Below, one piece after another: positions 1 to 7,092 of a stretch of DNA of 11,904 bases (position 1 is its first letter; each line of letters begins with the position of its first letter). Below the pieces are notes generated by a model that was not told the origin of the DNA, did not search any database, and saw only the letters and a list, made by a program, of their open reading frames with translations. The DNA comes from an uncultured bacterium. GTDB taxonomy: Bacteria; Actinomycetota; Coriobacteriia; Coriobacteriales; Coriobacteriaceae. A program made the translations under genes and the position numbers. The stretch lies in the NCBI GenBank assembly GCA_905215815.1, contig CAJMRN010000060.1, positions 1 through 11,904 on the forward strand, given 5' to 3'.

Positions 1-1
1 G

Positions 2-592
2 CTACTCATCACAGGACTCCTCGGAGGTCTGGGCGGGTGTGTAGGTGTAATACTGAGTCGGCTTGCCAACAGGCTTCTGGCCATCATCGTCGTCCGCGGC
101 GGCCTCGTCCCCGGCTTCGCCAATCAGGACGCGCTCGGTCGGCTGCTCGGCTTCGGCCGCAGCGGAAAGCCTGCGCTCGGCGTCGGCTGCGGGGGCTTTC
201 ACCTTATTAAAGAGCTTTTGCACGGCGCCTGCCGCAGAATCAGTCACGCTCGACACAGCATTGCTGGCCTCGGCCATGCTGCCCGTAACCTCGGAAATGT
301 CGCGAACCACGGCTTCAACCTCTACGAGATTAGAAGTCAGGGCGTCGACGGCGGTCTTGCTCGACTTGAGGAGCGGCTCCATCTGGGCAAGCGCCGGCGT
401 AAGCTCGTCGACAGCGCCGTCGAGTTTTGCCACCACGGGCTGAGCCTCGGCGATAGTGTTGTTAAGGTCGGTCACCGTCTTGTCGAGCGAATCAACGACG
501 GTGCGGGTCTTTCGCAGCGTGAGCGCGAGCTCGATAACAGCCCACACGCCGGCAACGGCGAGTAGCAGCAGGGCGATTTGAATGGGACTCAT
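2..592 (-). CDS. DUF948 family membrane-anchored coiled-coil protein
   Basis: Complete 196-residue protein; the TAG stop lies at bases 2-4 and the ATG at 590-592 follows a good ribosome site (GGGAGG, about 5 nt spacer). Residues 4-24 form one hydrophobic segment. Residues 26-125 are a long heptad-like helix rich in V, L, D, A and T, with repeated VxxLDxxVxxL-type spacing, as in DUF948 proteins, which resemble the helical part of chemoreceptors. The tail (about 130-196) is low complexity and acidic, including GDEAAADDDDGQ, and ends in a Tyr/Thr/Pro stretch, so it is probably disordered. I infer an inner-membrane protein with a cytoplasmic coiled coil. The molecular role of the family is unknown. 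It lies 95 bp downstream of rarA on the same strand and could be transcribed with it; I see no convincing promoter between them. Confidence 0.8.
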   Translation of the reverse strand: MSPIQIALLLLAVAGVWAVIELALTLRKTRTVVDSLDKTVTDLNNTIAEAQPVVAKLDGAVDELTPALAQMEPLLKSSKTAVDALTSNLVEVEAVVRDISEVTGSMAEASNAVSSVTDSAAGAVQKLFNKVKAPAADAERRLSAAAEAEQPTERVLIGEAGDEAAADDDDGQKPVGKPTQYYTYTPAQTSEESCDE

Positions 593-687
593 ACAAGCCT
601 CCCGAAGGAAACGAAATACAGACGCTGTTCATGGTACCCCAAAGAAGGGGAAAGATACCCAAGGGGAATGTGGGTGGTGCCAATGAC

Positions 688-2043
688 CTACTTGGGCGCG
701 TTACCGCTCCGGTCGCGTTCGCTTTGCTCCACACGCCATTCTTCCCAGCCGCGGCCCGCAGGCTGCCAAAACGCACCGCGCTCCAGCCCCTCGGGCAAAT
801 AGCGCTGATCGACCCAGCCTTCGGGATAATCATGCGGATACTTATACACACCGTATTCGTCGCTGCCCGGGCGATGACGATCGCGCAGATAACTCGGCAC
901 CTCGCGCAGCCCACTTGAATGGATATCGGCCAACGCCGCATCGATCGAAGCCTCGCACGCGTTGGATTTAGGCGCCAAGCACACATAGAGAGCAGCCTGA
1001 GCCAGATTAATACGGCACTCGGGATAGCCAATGACCTCGGCAGACTTAAACGCGGCATGTGCCACCAAAAGCGCCTGTGGGTCGGCGTTGCCAACATCCT
1101 CAGAAGCCTGAATCATAATACGACGAGCGATAAACTTAGGATCCTCTCCCGCGTCAATCATGCGCGCAAGCCAGTAGACCGTGGCATCGGGGTCGCTACC
1201 GCGCATGGACTTAATAAACGCACTGATGATGTCATAGTGCATGTCGCCGTTTTTGTCATACGAAAACCCACGACGCGGGTTGGCAATCTTTACGTCATCC
1301 ACGGTGATGGGATAGCGCTCCCCCGCAGCCGGCGCTGGCGTTCCCTCGGTATCGGGGCGCGTGACGGCAATCTCGCTCGCAAGCTCGAGCGTCGTGAGCG
1401 CCGAGCGAGCGTCGCCCGCAGCCAGCGTGCAGATGGTCCTAACCGTATCCTCATCGGCCGAGAACTTGCCGTTCAAACCCTGCGGCGCCTCGAGCGCACG
1501 CTCAATCAGCGTGGCGATGTCCTCGTCTTTAAGATGCTCAAGCTCCACCACGCGACCGCGCGAGAGCAACGCCGAGTTGACCTCGAAGTACGGATTCTCC
1601 GTCGTGGCGCCAATCATAATGACGGTACGGTTCTCAACTGCATGCAGCAAGGCATCCTGCTGCGACTTAGAAAAGCGGTGAATCTCGTCGATGAACAGAA
1701 TGGTGCGGCGGTCGTACGTATTCAGGCGCGTCTTAGCCTCGTCGATCACGCGACGAAGATCCTTTACGGTGCCCGTCACAGCGCTGACCTCGACAAACTC
1801 GCTCTTAGTATGGTTGGCGATAATATGTGCCAGCGTCGTCTTGCCCGTACCGGCCGGCCCATACAAAATCACACTCGACAGCACGTCGTGCTCAATCGCG
1901 GCACGCAACCACGAACCCTTACCGACGGCCTTTTGCTGGCCCACATACTCGTCGAGCGAATTGGGCCGCATGCGCACCGCAAGCGGCGCATTCTGAAAGG
2001 AACGCTCGCGCGTCGAAGCAGAAAAAAGGTCGTCCATAGCCAT
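688..2043 (-). CDS. rarA: Replication-associated recombination protein A (RarA/MgsA), AAA+ ATPase
   Basis: Clamp-loader-like AAA+ ATPase of the RarA/MgsA/WRNIP1 family, which acts at stalled replication forks with SSB. Counting from the ATG at 2041-2043, Walker A GPAGTGKT is at residues 62-69, Walker B ILFIDE at 115-120, sensor 1 GATTEN at 145-150 and the arginine finger region LLSRGRV at 160-166. The C-terminal half carries the family's tetramerisation region (ISAFIKSMRGSDPDATVYWLAR is typical in content). The protein is about 451 residues, a normal length. The start is uncertain: ATGs at 2043 and 2037 and a TTG at 2055 are in frame. The family usually begins near MDDLF, which favours 2043 or 2037; both have only weak ribosome sites. 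It sits downstream of the dGTPase-like gene with a short hairpin and a TATACT box between, so it may have its own promoter. Confidence 0.93.
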   Translation of the reverse strand: MAMDDLFSASTRERSFQNAPLAVRMRPNSLDEYVGQQKAVGKGSWLRAAIEHDVLSSVILYGPAGTGKTTLAHIIANHTKSEFVEVSAVTGTVKDLRRVIDEAKTRLNTYDRRTILFIDEIHRFSKSQQDALLHAVENRTVIMIGATTENPYFEVNSALLSRGRVVELEHLKDEDIATLIERALEAPQGLNGKFSADEDTVRTICTLAAGDARSALTTLELASEIAVTRPDTEGTPAPAAGERYPITVDDVKIANPRRGFSYDKNGDMHYDIISAFIKSMRGSDPDATVYWLARMIDAGEDPKFIARRIMIQASEDVGNADPQALLVAHAAFKSAEVIGYPECRINLAQAALYVCLAPKSNACEASIDAALADIHSSGLREVPSYLRDRHRPGSDEYGVYKYPHDYPEGWVDQRYLPEGLERGAFWQPAGRGWEEWRVEQSERDRSGNAPK

Positions 2044-2076
2044 CCCGTGCGTCAATCAAAAACGTTTTCCACCAAC

Positions 2077-2108
2077 AGTATACCGAAAAAATACGAACTA
2101 CCGTTCGT
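2077..2108 (-). terminator. Small hairpin plus T-tract overlapping the dGTPase stop codon
   Basis: On the minus strand, ACGAAC-GGTA-GTTCGT (2093-2108) forms a 6-bp stem with a 4-nt loop, followed by six Ts (2086-2091). The TAG stop of the dGTPase-like gene (2098-2100) lies inside the hairpin. A TATACT box (2077-2082) follows and could be the -10 element of a rarA promoter, about 34 nt before the rarA start, but no good -35 box is seen. The stem is short, so termination is likely weak or partial. Confidence 0.4.
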
Positions 2109-3345
2109 TAATATAGGTACGGTGCGGAAACTTCAATCCCGGGAACAGCTTGCTCGTGAGCTCACAGAAATAGCCGTCCGTCATGCTCGCGATGTAATCC
2201 ACCACCGCTTGATCCTTGTCGTCCTGCCAGGCATAGGTGCGATCGTAGTAGAAAAGCTGCTGCTCAACGCACAAAATGTGGTGTTTAAAGATATACGAAG
2301 ACTCGTCGCCTTCGTTTATATCCTGCAGGCAACGGTCGTAGAGCTTTTCGAAGGCCTCGCGCAGCTCCGCTTCGGAGTCGCCTTCAATGCCGCCCTTGCT
2401 ATAGATCTTCTCGTAGTTCTCGCGCTTAGCGCGGCGGATCTCCTCAAACAGGTCCTCGCTCATCTCGATGCGTGGCTTACCATAGCTGTGCTCGACGATA
2501 TCGATGGAGGCATGCGTAAGGATCCAGCTGTTGTATGCCCCGCCCAGGTCATCGTCAAAGGCGTCGGGTGATAGCAGACCCGCCGCAATGGCGTCTTGGC
2601 GATCGCGCCCCACGTAGGCAAGGATATCCGAGATGCGAACCACGCAGCCCTCGAGCGTCATGGGGCGCAGGTGCTCAATTGCGCTGTAACCTGTGGCAAT
2701 GCAATCCTCAACCGTAAGGTCGAACTGGTCAAAGGAGCTCATGTCCGAAAGCTCAAACACACGCTGTTCGTACTCACCATTGTGGCATAGCACGCCGTCG
2801 AGCGTCTGGAGCGACACGTTGCGGCCGTACAGCGCGTCGAGCACGCGGACCGACTGCACGTTATGGAAAAAGAAACGGCCGGTACGCTCGTGATAGATAT
2901 CGTTGAGAAAGCGCTCACCGGCATGACCGAAAGGCGTGTGGCCCAAGTCGTGGCCCAGGCCAATCGCCTCGATCAGATCGCAGTTGAGCCCCAGAGCACG
3001 TCCAATATCGCGAGCGATGCGCGAGACAAGCTGCACGTGCAGGCCGCGACGCGACAGGTCATCGTTGCTGCGAAAACTGAAGACCTGCGTTTTGCCTGCA
3101 TAACGGGTGTATGCGGGCAGATGCAGAATCTTTTCGGTATCGCGCATAAAGGCCGGACGCATAAGTGTGCCTTTGTCTGCGGCCCGATCGACACGTCGGA
3201 TGACCTGGTCGTCACCGCATCGATAGGGATTAACGACACCCGAGGCGCGGTCGACGGCGATACGCTCGACCAGCTCGGGCGACAACGCCGCGGGAATGCG
3301 ATCCATACGCGCCTTGATGGCGGCTGTCTGTTGATTGGTTGCCAT
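2098..3345 (-). CDS. dGTPase-like HD-domain phosphohydrolase
   Basis: HD-superfamily protein of the deoxyguanosinetriphosphate triphosphohydrolase type, expected to hydrolyse dGTP or other dNTPs to the nucleoside and triphosphate. It has 415 residues from the ATG at 3343-3345, which has a strong ribosome site (AAGGAG, 6 nt spacer). Visible metal ligands are the His in RRGLHVQLVSRIAR (about H103), the HD pair in GLGHDLGHTPFGHAGE (H132, D133) and the later Asp in RISDILAYVGRD (about D240). The upstream ARYAGKTQVF-like segment (AYTRYAGKTQVF) matches the family's conserved region before the first His. The length fits the dGTPase-like (dgt type 2/3) branch. It lies 31 bp downstream of the A24 peptidase gene on the same strand, so it is probably cotranscribed with it, and upstream of rarA. 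Placing a dNTP-pool enzyme next to a fork-maintenance ATPase is functionally plausible but not proof of linkage. Confidence 0.87.
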   Translation of the reverse strand: MATNQQTAAIKARMDRIPAALSPELVERIAVDRASGVVNPYRCGDDQVIRRVDRAADKGTLMRPAFMRDTEKILHLPAYTRYAGKTQVFSFRSNDDLSRRGLHVQLVSRIARDIGRALGLNCDLIEAIGLGHDLGHTPFGHAGERFLNDIYHERTGRFFFHNVQSVRVLDALYGRNVSLQTLDGVLCHNGEYEQRVFELSDMSSFDQFDLTVEDCIATGYSAIEHLRPMTLEGCVVRISDILAYVGRDRQDAIAAGLLSPDAFDDDLGGAYNSWILTHASIDIVEHSYGKPRIEMSEDLFEEIRRAKRENYEKIYSKGGIEGDSEAELREAFEKLYDRCLQDINEGDESSYIFKHHILCVEQQLFYYDRTYAWQDDKDQAVVDYIASMTDGYFCELTSKLFPGLKFPHRTYINER

Positions 3346-3376
3346 GGCATGCTCCTTAAAAAGGGCGCGCAAACGG

Positions 3377-3799
3377 TTACAGCGTACTACCCACAACCTC
3401 GATTATGGCAAAAATCGGCGCCAAAAACGGCAGCAAAGGCAGCGAGCGCGATTTTGCGATGAGACAGGCGGCAGCAAGGGCCGGGAGCGCAGCCGCAAAC
3501 GCGACGATACCACCCAAGGGATCGAAGGTACAAAGGGCAAAGAGCGCCTTGGCGTCCCCCATACCAATGCCGGGAGCGTGGCGAACACGACGCCAGAGCG
3601 ACTCAGTAAGCACAAGGGCAAGATAGACGATGACCGCAAGACCGGCGTGGTCAAGTGCCGTGTTAATGCCCCTGTCGAGCCAAACGCCTGCAAACGCCGC
3701 CACGGCACACGCGCCGGCAAGCTCATTGGGAAACCGCCGCTCACGGGCATCAATCGCCGCGCCGGCAAAGATGCAAATCCAAAATGGAATATAGACCAT
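3377..3799 (-). CDS. A24 family (type IV prepilin) peptidase, minimal form
   Basis: Polytopic membrane aspartyl peptidase of 140 residues. The ATG at 3797-3799 has a strong ribosome site (AGGGAGG, about 6 nt spacer); an upstream in-frame extension would run through the hairpin and is rejected. The two catalytic aspartates are recognisable: D17 in AIDARERRFPNE (family D-x-R-x-x-x-I/F-P-N) and D82 in GIGMGDAKAL (family GxGD). Several hydrophobic segments make up nearly the whole chain. The length matches the compact TadV/CpaA-like peptidases, which lack the N-terminal methylase domain of PilD. It should cleave class III signal peptides of pilin-like substrates at the cytoplasmic membrane. No pilin, secretion ATPase or Tad gene is in the window, so its substrates are elsewhere or unknown. 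Confidence 0.85.
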   Translation of the reverse strand: MVYIPFWICIFAGAAIDARERRFPNELAGACAVAAFAGVWLDRGINTALDHAGLAVIVYLALVLTESLWRRVRHAPGIGMGDAKALFALCTFDPLGGIVAFAAALPALAAACLIAKSRSLPLLPFLAPIFAIIEVVGSTL

Positions 3800-3831
3800 C
3801 AAACACCTCCCTGGGCAGCAGCTCAAACACA

Positions 3832-3872
3832 AAAACCACCACAAAGGTGCCTGTCCCCTTTGTGGTGGTTTT
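3832..3872 (-). terminator. Perfect 16-bp inverted repeat downstream of the glycosyltransferase; terminator, possibly REP-like
   Basis: The left arm AAAACCACCACAAAGG (3832-3847) and right arm CCTTTGTGGTGGTTTT (3857-3872) are exact inverted repeats around a 9-nt loop, TGCCTGTCC. On the minus strand the hairpin begins 8 nt after the glycosyltransferase stop and ends in a T-rich run, as a rho-independent terminator would. The core GGTGCCTGTCCCC within an A/T-edged stem also resembles short palindromic repeats scattered between genes in various genomes, so it may belong to a dispersed repeat family; this is recollection, not shown here. Confidence 0.75.
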
Positions 3873-3880
3873 GGTGGTGG

Positions 3881-5176
3881 TTATTTGGCGCCTTGCATGA
3901 CCTCGTCGAGGGTAACGCTTACGGCGTGCTGCGTCGGCACCCAGTCGACCTTCAGGAACAGAGCAGCCACCGTGATGGGGATATAGCTGAACATAAAGAT
4001 CGGGAAGGTAAACAGGTTGGTCACCAGACGCCACTTTTGCGCGCAGTGAATATGCTTGTACTCAAAGATGGTCGTGAGTAGCGCCAGGATAAAGAAGGTC
4101 AGGTACATCATCGCGAAGGTCATAATGAGCGAGGCGGCACAAGCCTGCATCTCGACCTCGGTGGCCAAAAAGCCATGCGAAAGCCCGCCCACGATGAGGA
4201 AGGTGGCATTGGCGAGCATCGAGATCAGCGATAGCAGCATACCCGGAGCGATCGTCATAAACATGTCGTAGGCGGCAAAGCGATGATAGCGGAAGGTCGA
4301 TTTGACGAGATGCTTACCGTAGGTAAAGAACACCTGGTAGAAACCCTTGGTCCAACGCATACGCTGTTTCCAGGACGCCTTAAACGTCACGGGTTGTTCG
4401 TCAAAGAACTCCGCCGGCGCATAGCCAATGCGGATGCCGTGAATGGCGCAGAACGTGGTGAACTGAATATCCTCGGTCAGCGTGTGGAACTGCCAGCCGT
4501 GCATGCCCTCGATAACACTGGCAGAGATGAGGTAGCCCGAACCCGATACAGCGCAGGAAGTCTTGCAGATATTACGCGCATTGTTAAGGAAGCGCGCCTC
4601 GCGCAGATACCACGTGGCGTTAGCCGCAGAGATCCACGAGCTGCCGAAGTTCTTAGAGTTGCGGTAACTGGTGACCACATGAAAGCCCTGGTCGAAAGCA
4701 TCGTTCATCTTGGAGACGTAATCACGGGAGATAACGTTGTCGGCATCGAAGATAAAGTAGCCTTCAAACGTATCGGGATACTCGTTAAGGATGCGGTCGA
4801 AACCAAAGTCCATGACCCAGCTCTTACCCTTGCGGGCTAGGTCGTTGCGTTCATAAACGATGGCGCCCGCCTCGCGCGCAAGCTGCGCCGTGTTGTCGGT
4901 GCAGGCGTCGGCGACCACGAAGACCTCGATAAGCTCGGACGGATAATCCTGGTCCTTGATGGAGCGAACGAGGTTGGCGATCACGGCCTCCTCGTTATGC
5001 GCCGCGATAAAGAAGGCATAGCGGTGAAGTTTTTTGGCCTTGGGAGGCGCGACCTCGCCACGAAGAGCACCAATGACAAAGAAGACCACCTGGTACAAAA
5101 AGCAGACCGTGAGCAGCGTGACGACAATCTGATTGAAGATCACGATGGGTGTGTTGGTTTGTAAAAAGGCGAGCAT
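3881..5176 (-). CDS. Family 2 (GT2) membrane glycosyltransferase
   Basis: Processive-type GT2 enzyme of 431 residues from the ATG at 5174-5176, chosen for its GGGAG ribosome site 5 nt upstream; a TTG 15 nt earlier is less likely. Order of parts: N-terminal membrane helix (about 10-36); GT-A domain with AAHNEE (about 58-63), ADACTDNT (about 89-96), the metal-binding DAD (about 144-146), TED (about 234-236, likely catalytic base) and QRMRW (about 271-275); then several C-terminal membrane helices. This layout is that of the hyaluronan, cellulose and poly-N-acetylglucosamine synthase group, which transfer sugar from UDP-sugars at the inner membrane. Sugar and product cannot be told from sequence alone. 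It stands alone, with an 82-bp gap after rluD and a strong hairpin after its stop, so it probably forms its own transcription unit for an envelope polysaccharide or glycolipid. Confidence 0.88.
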   Translation of the reverse strand: MLAFLQTNTPIVIFNQIVVTLLTVCFLYQVVFFVIGALRGEVAPPKAKKLHRYAFFIAAHNEEAVIANLVRSIKDQDYPSELIEVFVVADACTDNTAQLAREAGAIVYERNDLARKGKSWVMDFGFDRILNEYPDTFEGYFIFDADNVISRDYVSKMNDAFDQGFHVVTSYRNSKNFGSSWISAANATWYLREARFLNNARNICKTSCAVSGSGYLISASVIEGMHGWQFHTLTEDIQFTTFCAIHGIRIGYAPAEFFDEQPVTFKASWKQRMRWTKGFYQVFFTYGKHLVKSTFRYHRFAAYDMFMTIAPGMLLSLISMLANATFLIVGGLSHGFLATEVEMQACAASLIMTFAMMYLTFFILALLTTIFEYKHIHCAQKWRLVTNLFTFPIFMFSYIPITVAALFLKVDWVPTQHAVSVTLDEVMQGAK

Positions 5177-5211
5177 GCAGGCTCCCAGCAACGCGTTACG
5201 TAAACAACCGT

Positions 5212-5240
5212 ATATCTTACCGCAGGCTTACCGAGTTCAA
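5212..5240 (-). promoter_or_regulatory. Candidate sigma-70 promoter for the glycosyltransferase
   Basis: On the minus strand, TTGAAC (5235-5240) is followed after 17 nt by AGATAT (5212-5217), about 35 nt before the ATG. An alternative -10, TAAGAT (5214-5219), would give a 15-nt spacer. The match is moderate and rests only on consensus similarity and position in the gap after rluD. Confidence 0.35.
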
Positions 5241-5258
5241 GAAACCACCTAATACTGG

Positions 5259-6272
5259 CTAGGCTTCGAGAAGACCGAGCTGCGGAACGATTTCATCTCC
5301 AGCGGCCGTGCGACCGAGCGAGCGCGGAGCCAGATCGTCGAGAACCGCCGCAAGATCCCACGGCAGCTCGTCGCGGCACTCGATGCGCTCGCCCGTCACG
5401 GGATGGTCGAACGCCACGCGCCAAGAATGGAGGAACTGCCTGGTCAGACCCTGATCGGCGCGCGCATCGCACTTACCGTAGAGCGGGTCGCCCACGCAGG
5501 CATGGTTGATATGGCGCATGTGCACACGAATCTGATGCGTGCGACCGGTAAACAGGTGGCACTCGACGAGCGTGTAGCCGTCGTCGAAACGCGTGGAATC
5601 AAAGCGCTCGAGCACCTTGAAGGTCGTGATGGCCTGACGCGCAAAGGGGTCATCGGAAACCGCCATCTTCACACGGTCGCGCGTCGATCGGGCAATACCG
5701 GTGTTGATAGTGCCCTCGTCCATGGCAATGTGCCCGTGAACGAGCGTGATATAGCGACGGTCGAGCGTGCGTGTACGGATAAGATTTTGGAGCGCGCGCT
5801 GGGTGTCGTCATCCTTGGCCGCAAGCATGAGACCCGAGGTATCGCGATCCAGGCGATGCACGATGCCGGGGCGGTCCTCACCCTGCACGGTACCAAGATG
5901 ATCGATGCCGCAGTGGTAGACGAGGGCGTTCGCAAGGGTACCGCTCTCGTGGCCATGAGCGGGATGGCACACCAGGCCGCGCTGCTTGGAGAGCACGATG
6001 AGGTAGTCGTCCTCGTAGCGGATATCGAGGGGAATGGCCTCAGGAATCACGTCGGTCGGATCGTGCGGCTCGGGCAAGTCGACCGAGATACGGTCACCGG
6101 AGCGCACAGCATATTTTTTTGATAGGCAGGTCTCGCCGTTGACACATACGACGCCGCCCTCGATCAGATGCGCGCAGGCAGAGCGCGTGGGACAGCCATC
6201 GTTGGCACCCAGAAAGGCATCGAGACGCTGACCAACGGAATCGTCGGCAACGAGAATATGGATGTCGGCCAT
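5259..6272 (-). CDS. rluD: RluA/RluD family 23S rRNA pseudouridine synthase
   Basis: 337-residue pseudouridine synthase. Residues about 14-62 form an S4-type RNA-binding domain (QRLDAFLG, LIEGGVVCVNG, VRSGDRI). The catalytic domain carries the signature HRLDRDTSGLML, with the catalytic aspartate at D142. Further family blocks are YEDDYLIVLSKQRGLVCHP (about 86-104) and TGRTHQIRVHMRHI (about 244-257). It isomerises specific uridines in large-subunit rRNA; RluD is the best match by domain content (S4 plus RluA catalytic domain), but exact target sites cannot be assigned. The ATG at 6270-6272 overlaps the lspA stop as TAATG, a one-base overlap that implies coupled translation. The lspA-rluD pair is a common bacterial arrangement. 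Confidence 0.92.
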   Translation of the reverse strand: MADIHILVADDSVGQRLDAFLGANDGCPTRSACAHLIEGGVVCVNGETCLSKKYAVRSGDRISVDLPEPHDPTDVIPEAIPLDIRYEDDYLIVLSKQRGLVCHPAHGHESGTLANALVYHCGIDHLGTVQGEDRPGIVHRLDRDTSGLMLAAKDDDTQRALQNLIRTRTLDRRYITLVHGHIAMDEGTINTGIARSTRDRVKMAVSDDPFARQAITTFKVLERFDSTRFDDGYTLVECHLFTGRTHQIRVHMRHINHACVGDPLYGKCDARADQGLTRQFLHSWRVAFDHPVTGERIECRDELPWDLAAVLDDLAPRSLGRTAAGDEIVPQLGLLEA

Positions 6273-6871
6273 TAGCGCTCATTCCTTTCGCGAATCTTGC
6301 GGGCATGCTCCCCACGTTGTTTAGCCTTGCGCTTGGCGCGGGCCTCGTCACGAGCGTTAAGCTCGGCGGTCGCATCGACCTCACGGGCCGCGGGGCTCAA
6401 GAACATGTAGCCGAAGAGGGCGAGCACGACACCGACCGTAATGCCGATATCGGCCACGTTAAAGACGGGAAAGTCGATGAAGGTGGTGGCAATAAAATCG
6501 GTCACGAAGCCAAAGACCAAACGATCGATAGCGTTGCCGATAGCACCGCCCGCAACCATCGCCATGCCCACAACTTCAAGATGGGCGAGCTGGGGTGCGC
6601 GAACGAGGTATACGGCAATGGCGATAATAACAGCCAACGCCAGCACGGCAAACGCTATGCCATGGCCCTCGCCCATGCTAAAGGCTGCTCCAATATTACG
6701 AACAAACAGAAAATCGATCACGCCGGGGATAACGGTCATATGCAGGGCATCGCCCACGGCACGAACCGCAAGCTTAGTCAGCTGGTCAACAAGCAGCACA
6801 ACGAGCGCCACCCCACCAGCAACACCCAACCGCCAACGCAAAGGCGGCGTCATATCCGCACCACGACCCAA
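6272..6871 (-). CDS. lspA: Lipoprotein signal peptidase (signal peptidase II)
   Basis: Integral membrane aspartyl peptidase that removes signal peptides from diacylglyceryl-modified prolipoproteins. From the TTG at 6869-6871 it has 199 residues. Conserved blocks are VDQLTK (about 28-33), VRNIGAAFSM (about 57-66, family RNxGAAFS), GAIGNAIDRL (about 109-118, catalytic D116) and FNVADIGI (about 137-144, catalytic D141). Four hydrophobic segments are visible. The TTG start is preferred because AGGGGA lies 6 nt upstream, whereas the in-frame ATG at 6851-6853 has only a weak site. Unlike the usual 150-170 residues, it has a C-terminal extension of about 45 residues, strongly basic (RAKRKAKQRGEHARKIRERNER is the end of it in parts) and probably cytoplasmic. 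Coupled to rluD by a one-base overlap. Confidence 0.94.
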   Translation of the reverse strand: MGRGADMTPPLRWRLGVAGGVALVVLLVDQLTKLAVRAVGDALHMTVIPGVIDFLFVRNIGAAFSMGEGHGIAFAVLALAVIIAIAVYLVRAPQLAHLEVVGMAMVAGGAIGNAIDRLVFGFVTDFIATTFIDFPVFNVADIGITVGVVLALFGYMFLSPAAREVDATAELNARDEARAKRKAKQRGEHARKIRERNER

Positions 6872-6899
6872 AGAAATCCCCTACCCTCAAAAGCTTGAA

Positions 6900-6935
6900 T
6901 TACGTTAAATGCAAGTAATCATCTTATAGTGACAA
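6900..6935 (-). promoter_or_regulatory. AT-rich promoter-like region upstream of lspA
   Basis: The 221-bp gap between ileS and lspA (6872-7092) holds the ileS terminator and, nearer lspA, an AT-richer stretch. On the minus strand a TTGTCA box (6930-6935) and a TATAAG box (6923-6928) are visible, but they are too close together to act as one -35/-10 pair. A promoter for lspA-rluD is expected here; I cannot fix its exact boxes. Confidence 0.25.
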
Positions 6936-6990
6936 ACGCAAAACGCACGGCATATTCGCCAACGAAAGCGAAATAACCAGCATAAAACGA

Positions 6991-7021
6991 AAGCGACATT
7001 CCGAAGAAAGGAATGTCGCTT
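6991..7021 (-). terminator. Rho-independent terminator of ileS
   Basis: Perfect 12-bp stem AAGCGACATTCC (6991-7002) / GGAATGTCGCTT (7010-7021) with a 7-nt loop. On the minus strand it is followed by TCGTTTTATG, a short T-rich tail. It begins about 70 bp after the ileS stop codon (7093-7095). Confidence 0.75.
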
Positions 7022-7092
7022 ATTGTTAGCGGAGCAAATGAGCCGAAGGCGCCCAAATTCTCCCTATAACTAAAATGCCGAGTTACCGTGCC

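Noticed and set aside
618..672. Hairpin between rarA and the DUF948 gene
   Set aside because: CCCC/GGGG and GGTA/TACC pairs can be drawn, but the stem is interrupted and has no T-tract, so I do not call a terminator.
919..2571. Long 550-residue plus-strand open frame
   Set aside because: It lies antisense across rarA and the dGTPase-like gene, whose motifs are clear on the minus strand. The plus product has no recognisable domain and is a by-product of GC-rich codon use.
6872..7092. T-box riboswitch or tRNA gene in the gap near ileS
   Set aside because: This gap is downstream of ileS. It holds only a 12-bp terminator hairpin and AT-rich DNA, with no T-box sequence or cloverleaf.
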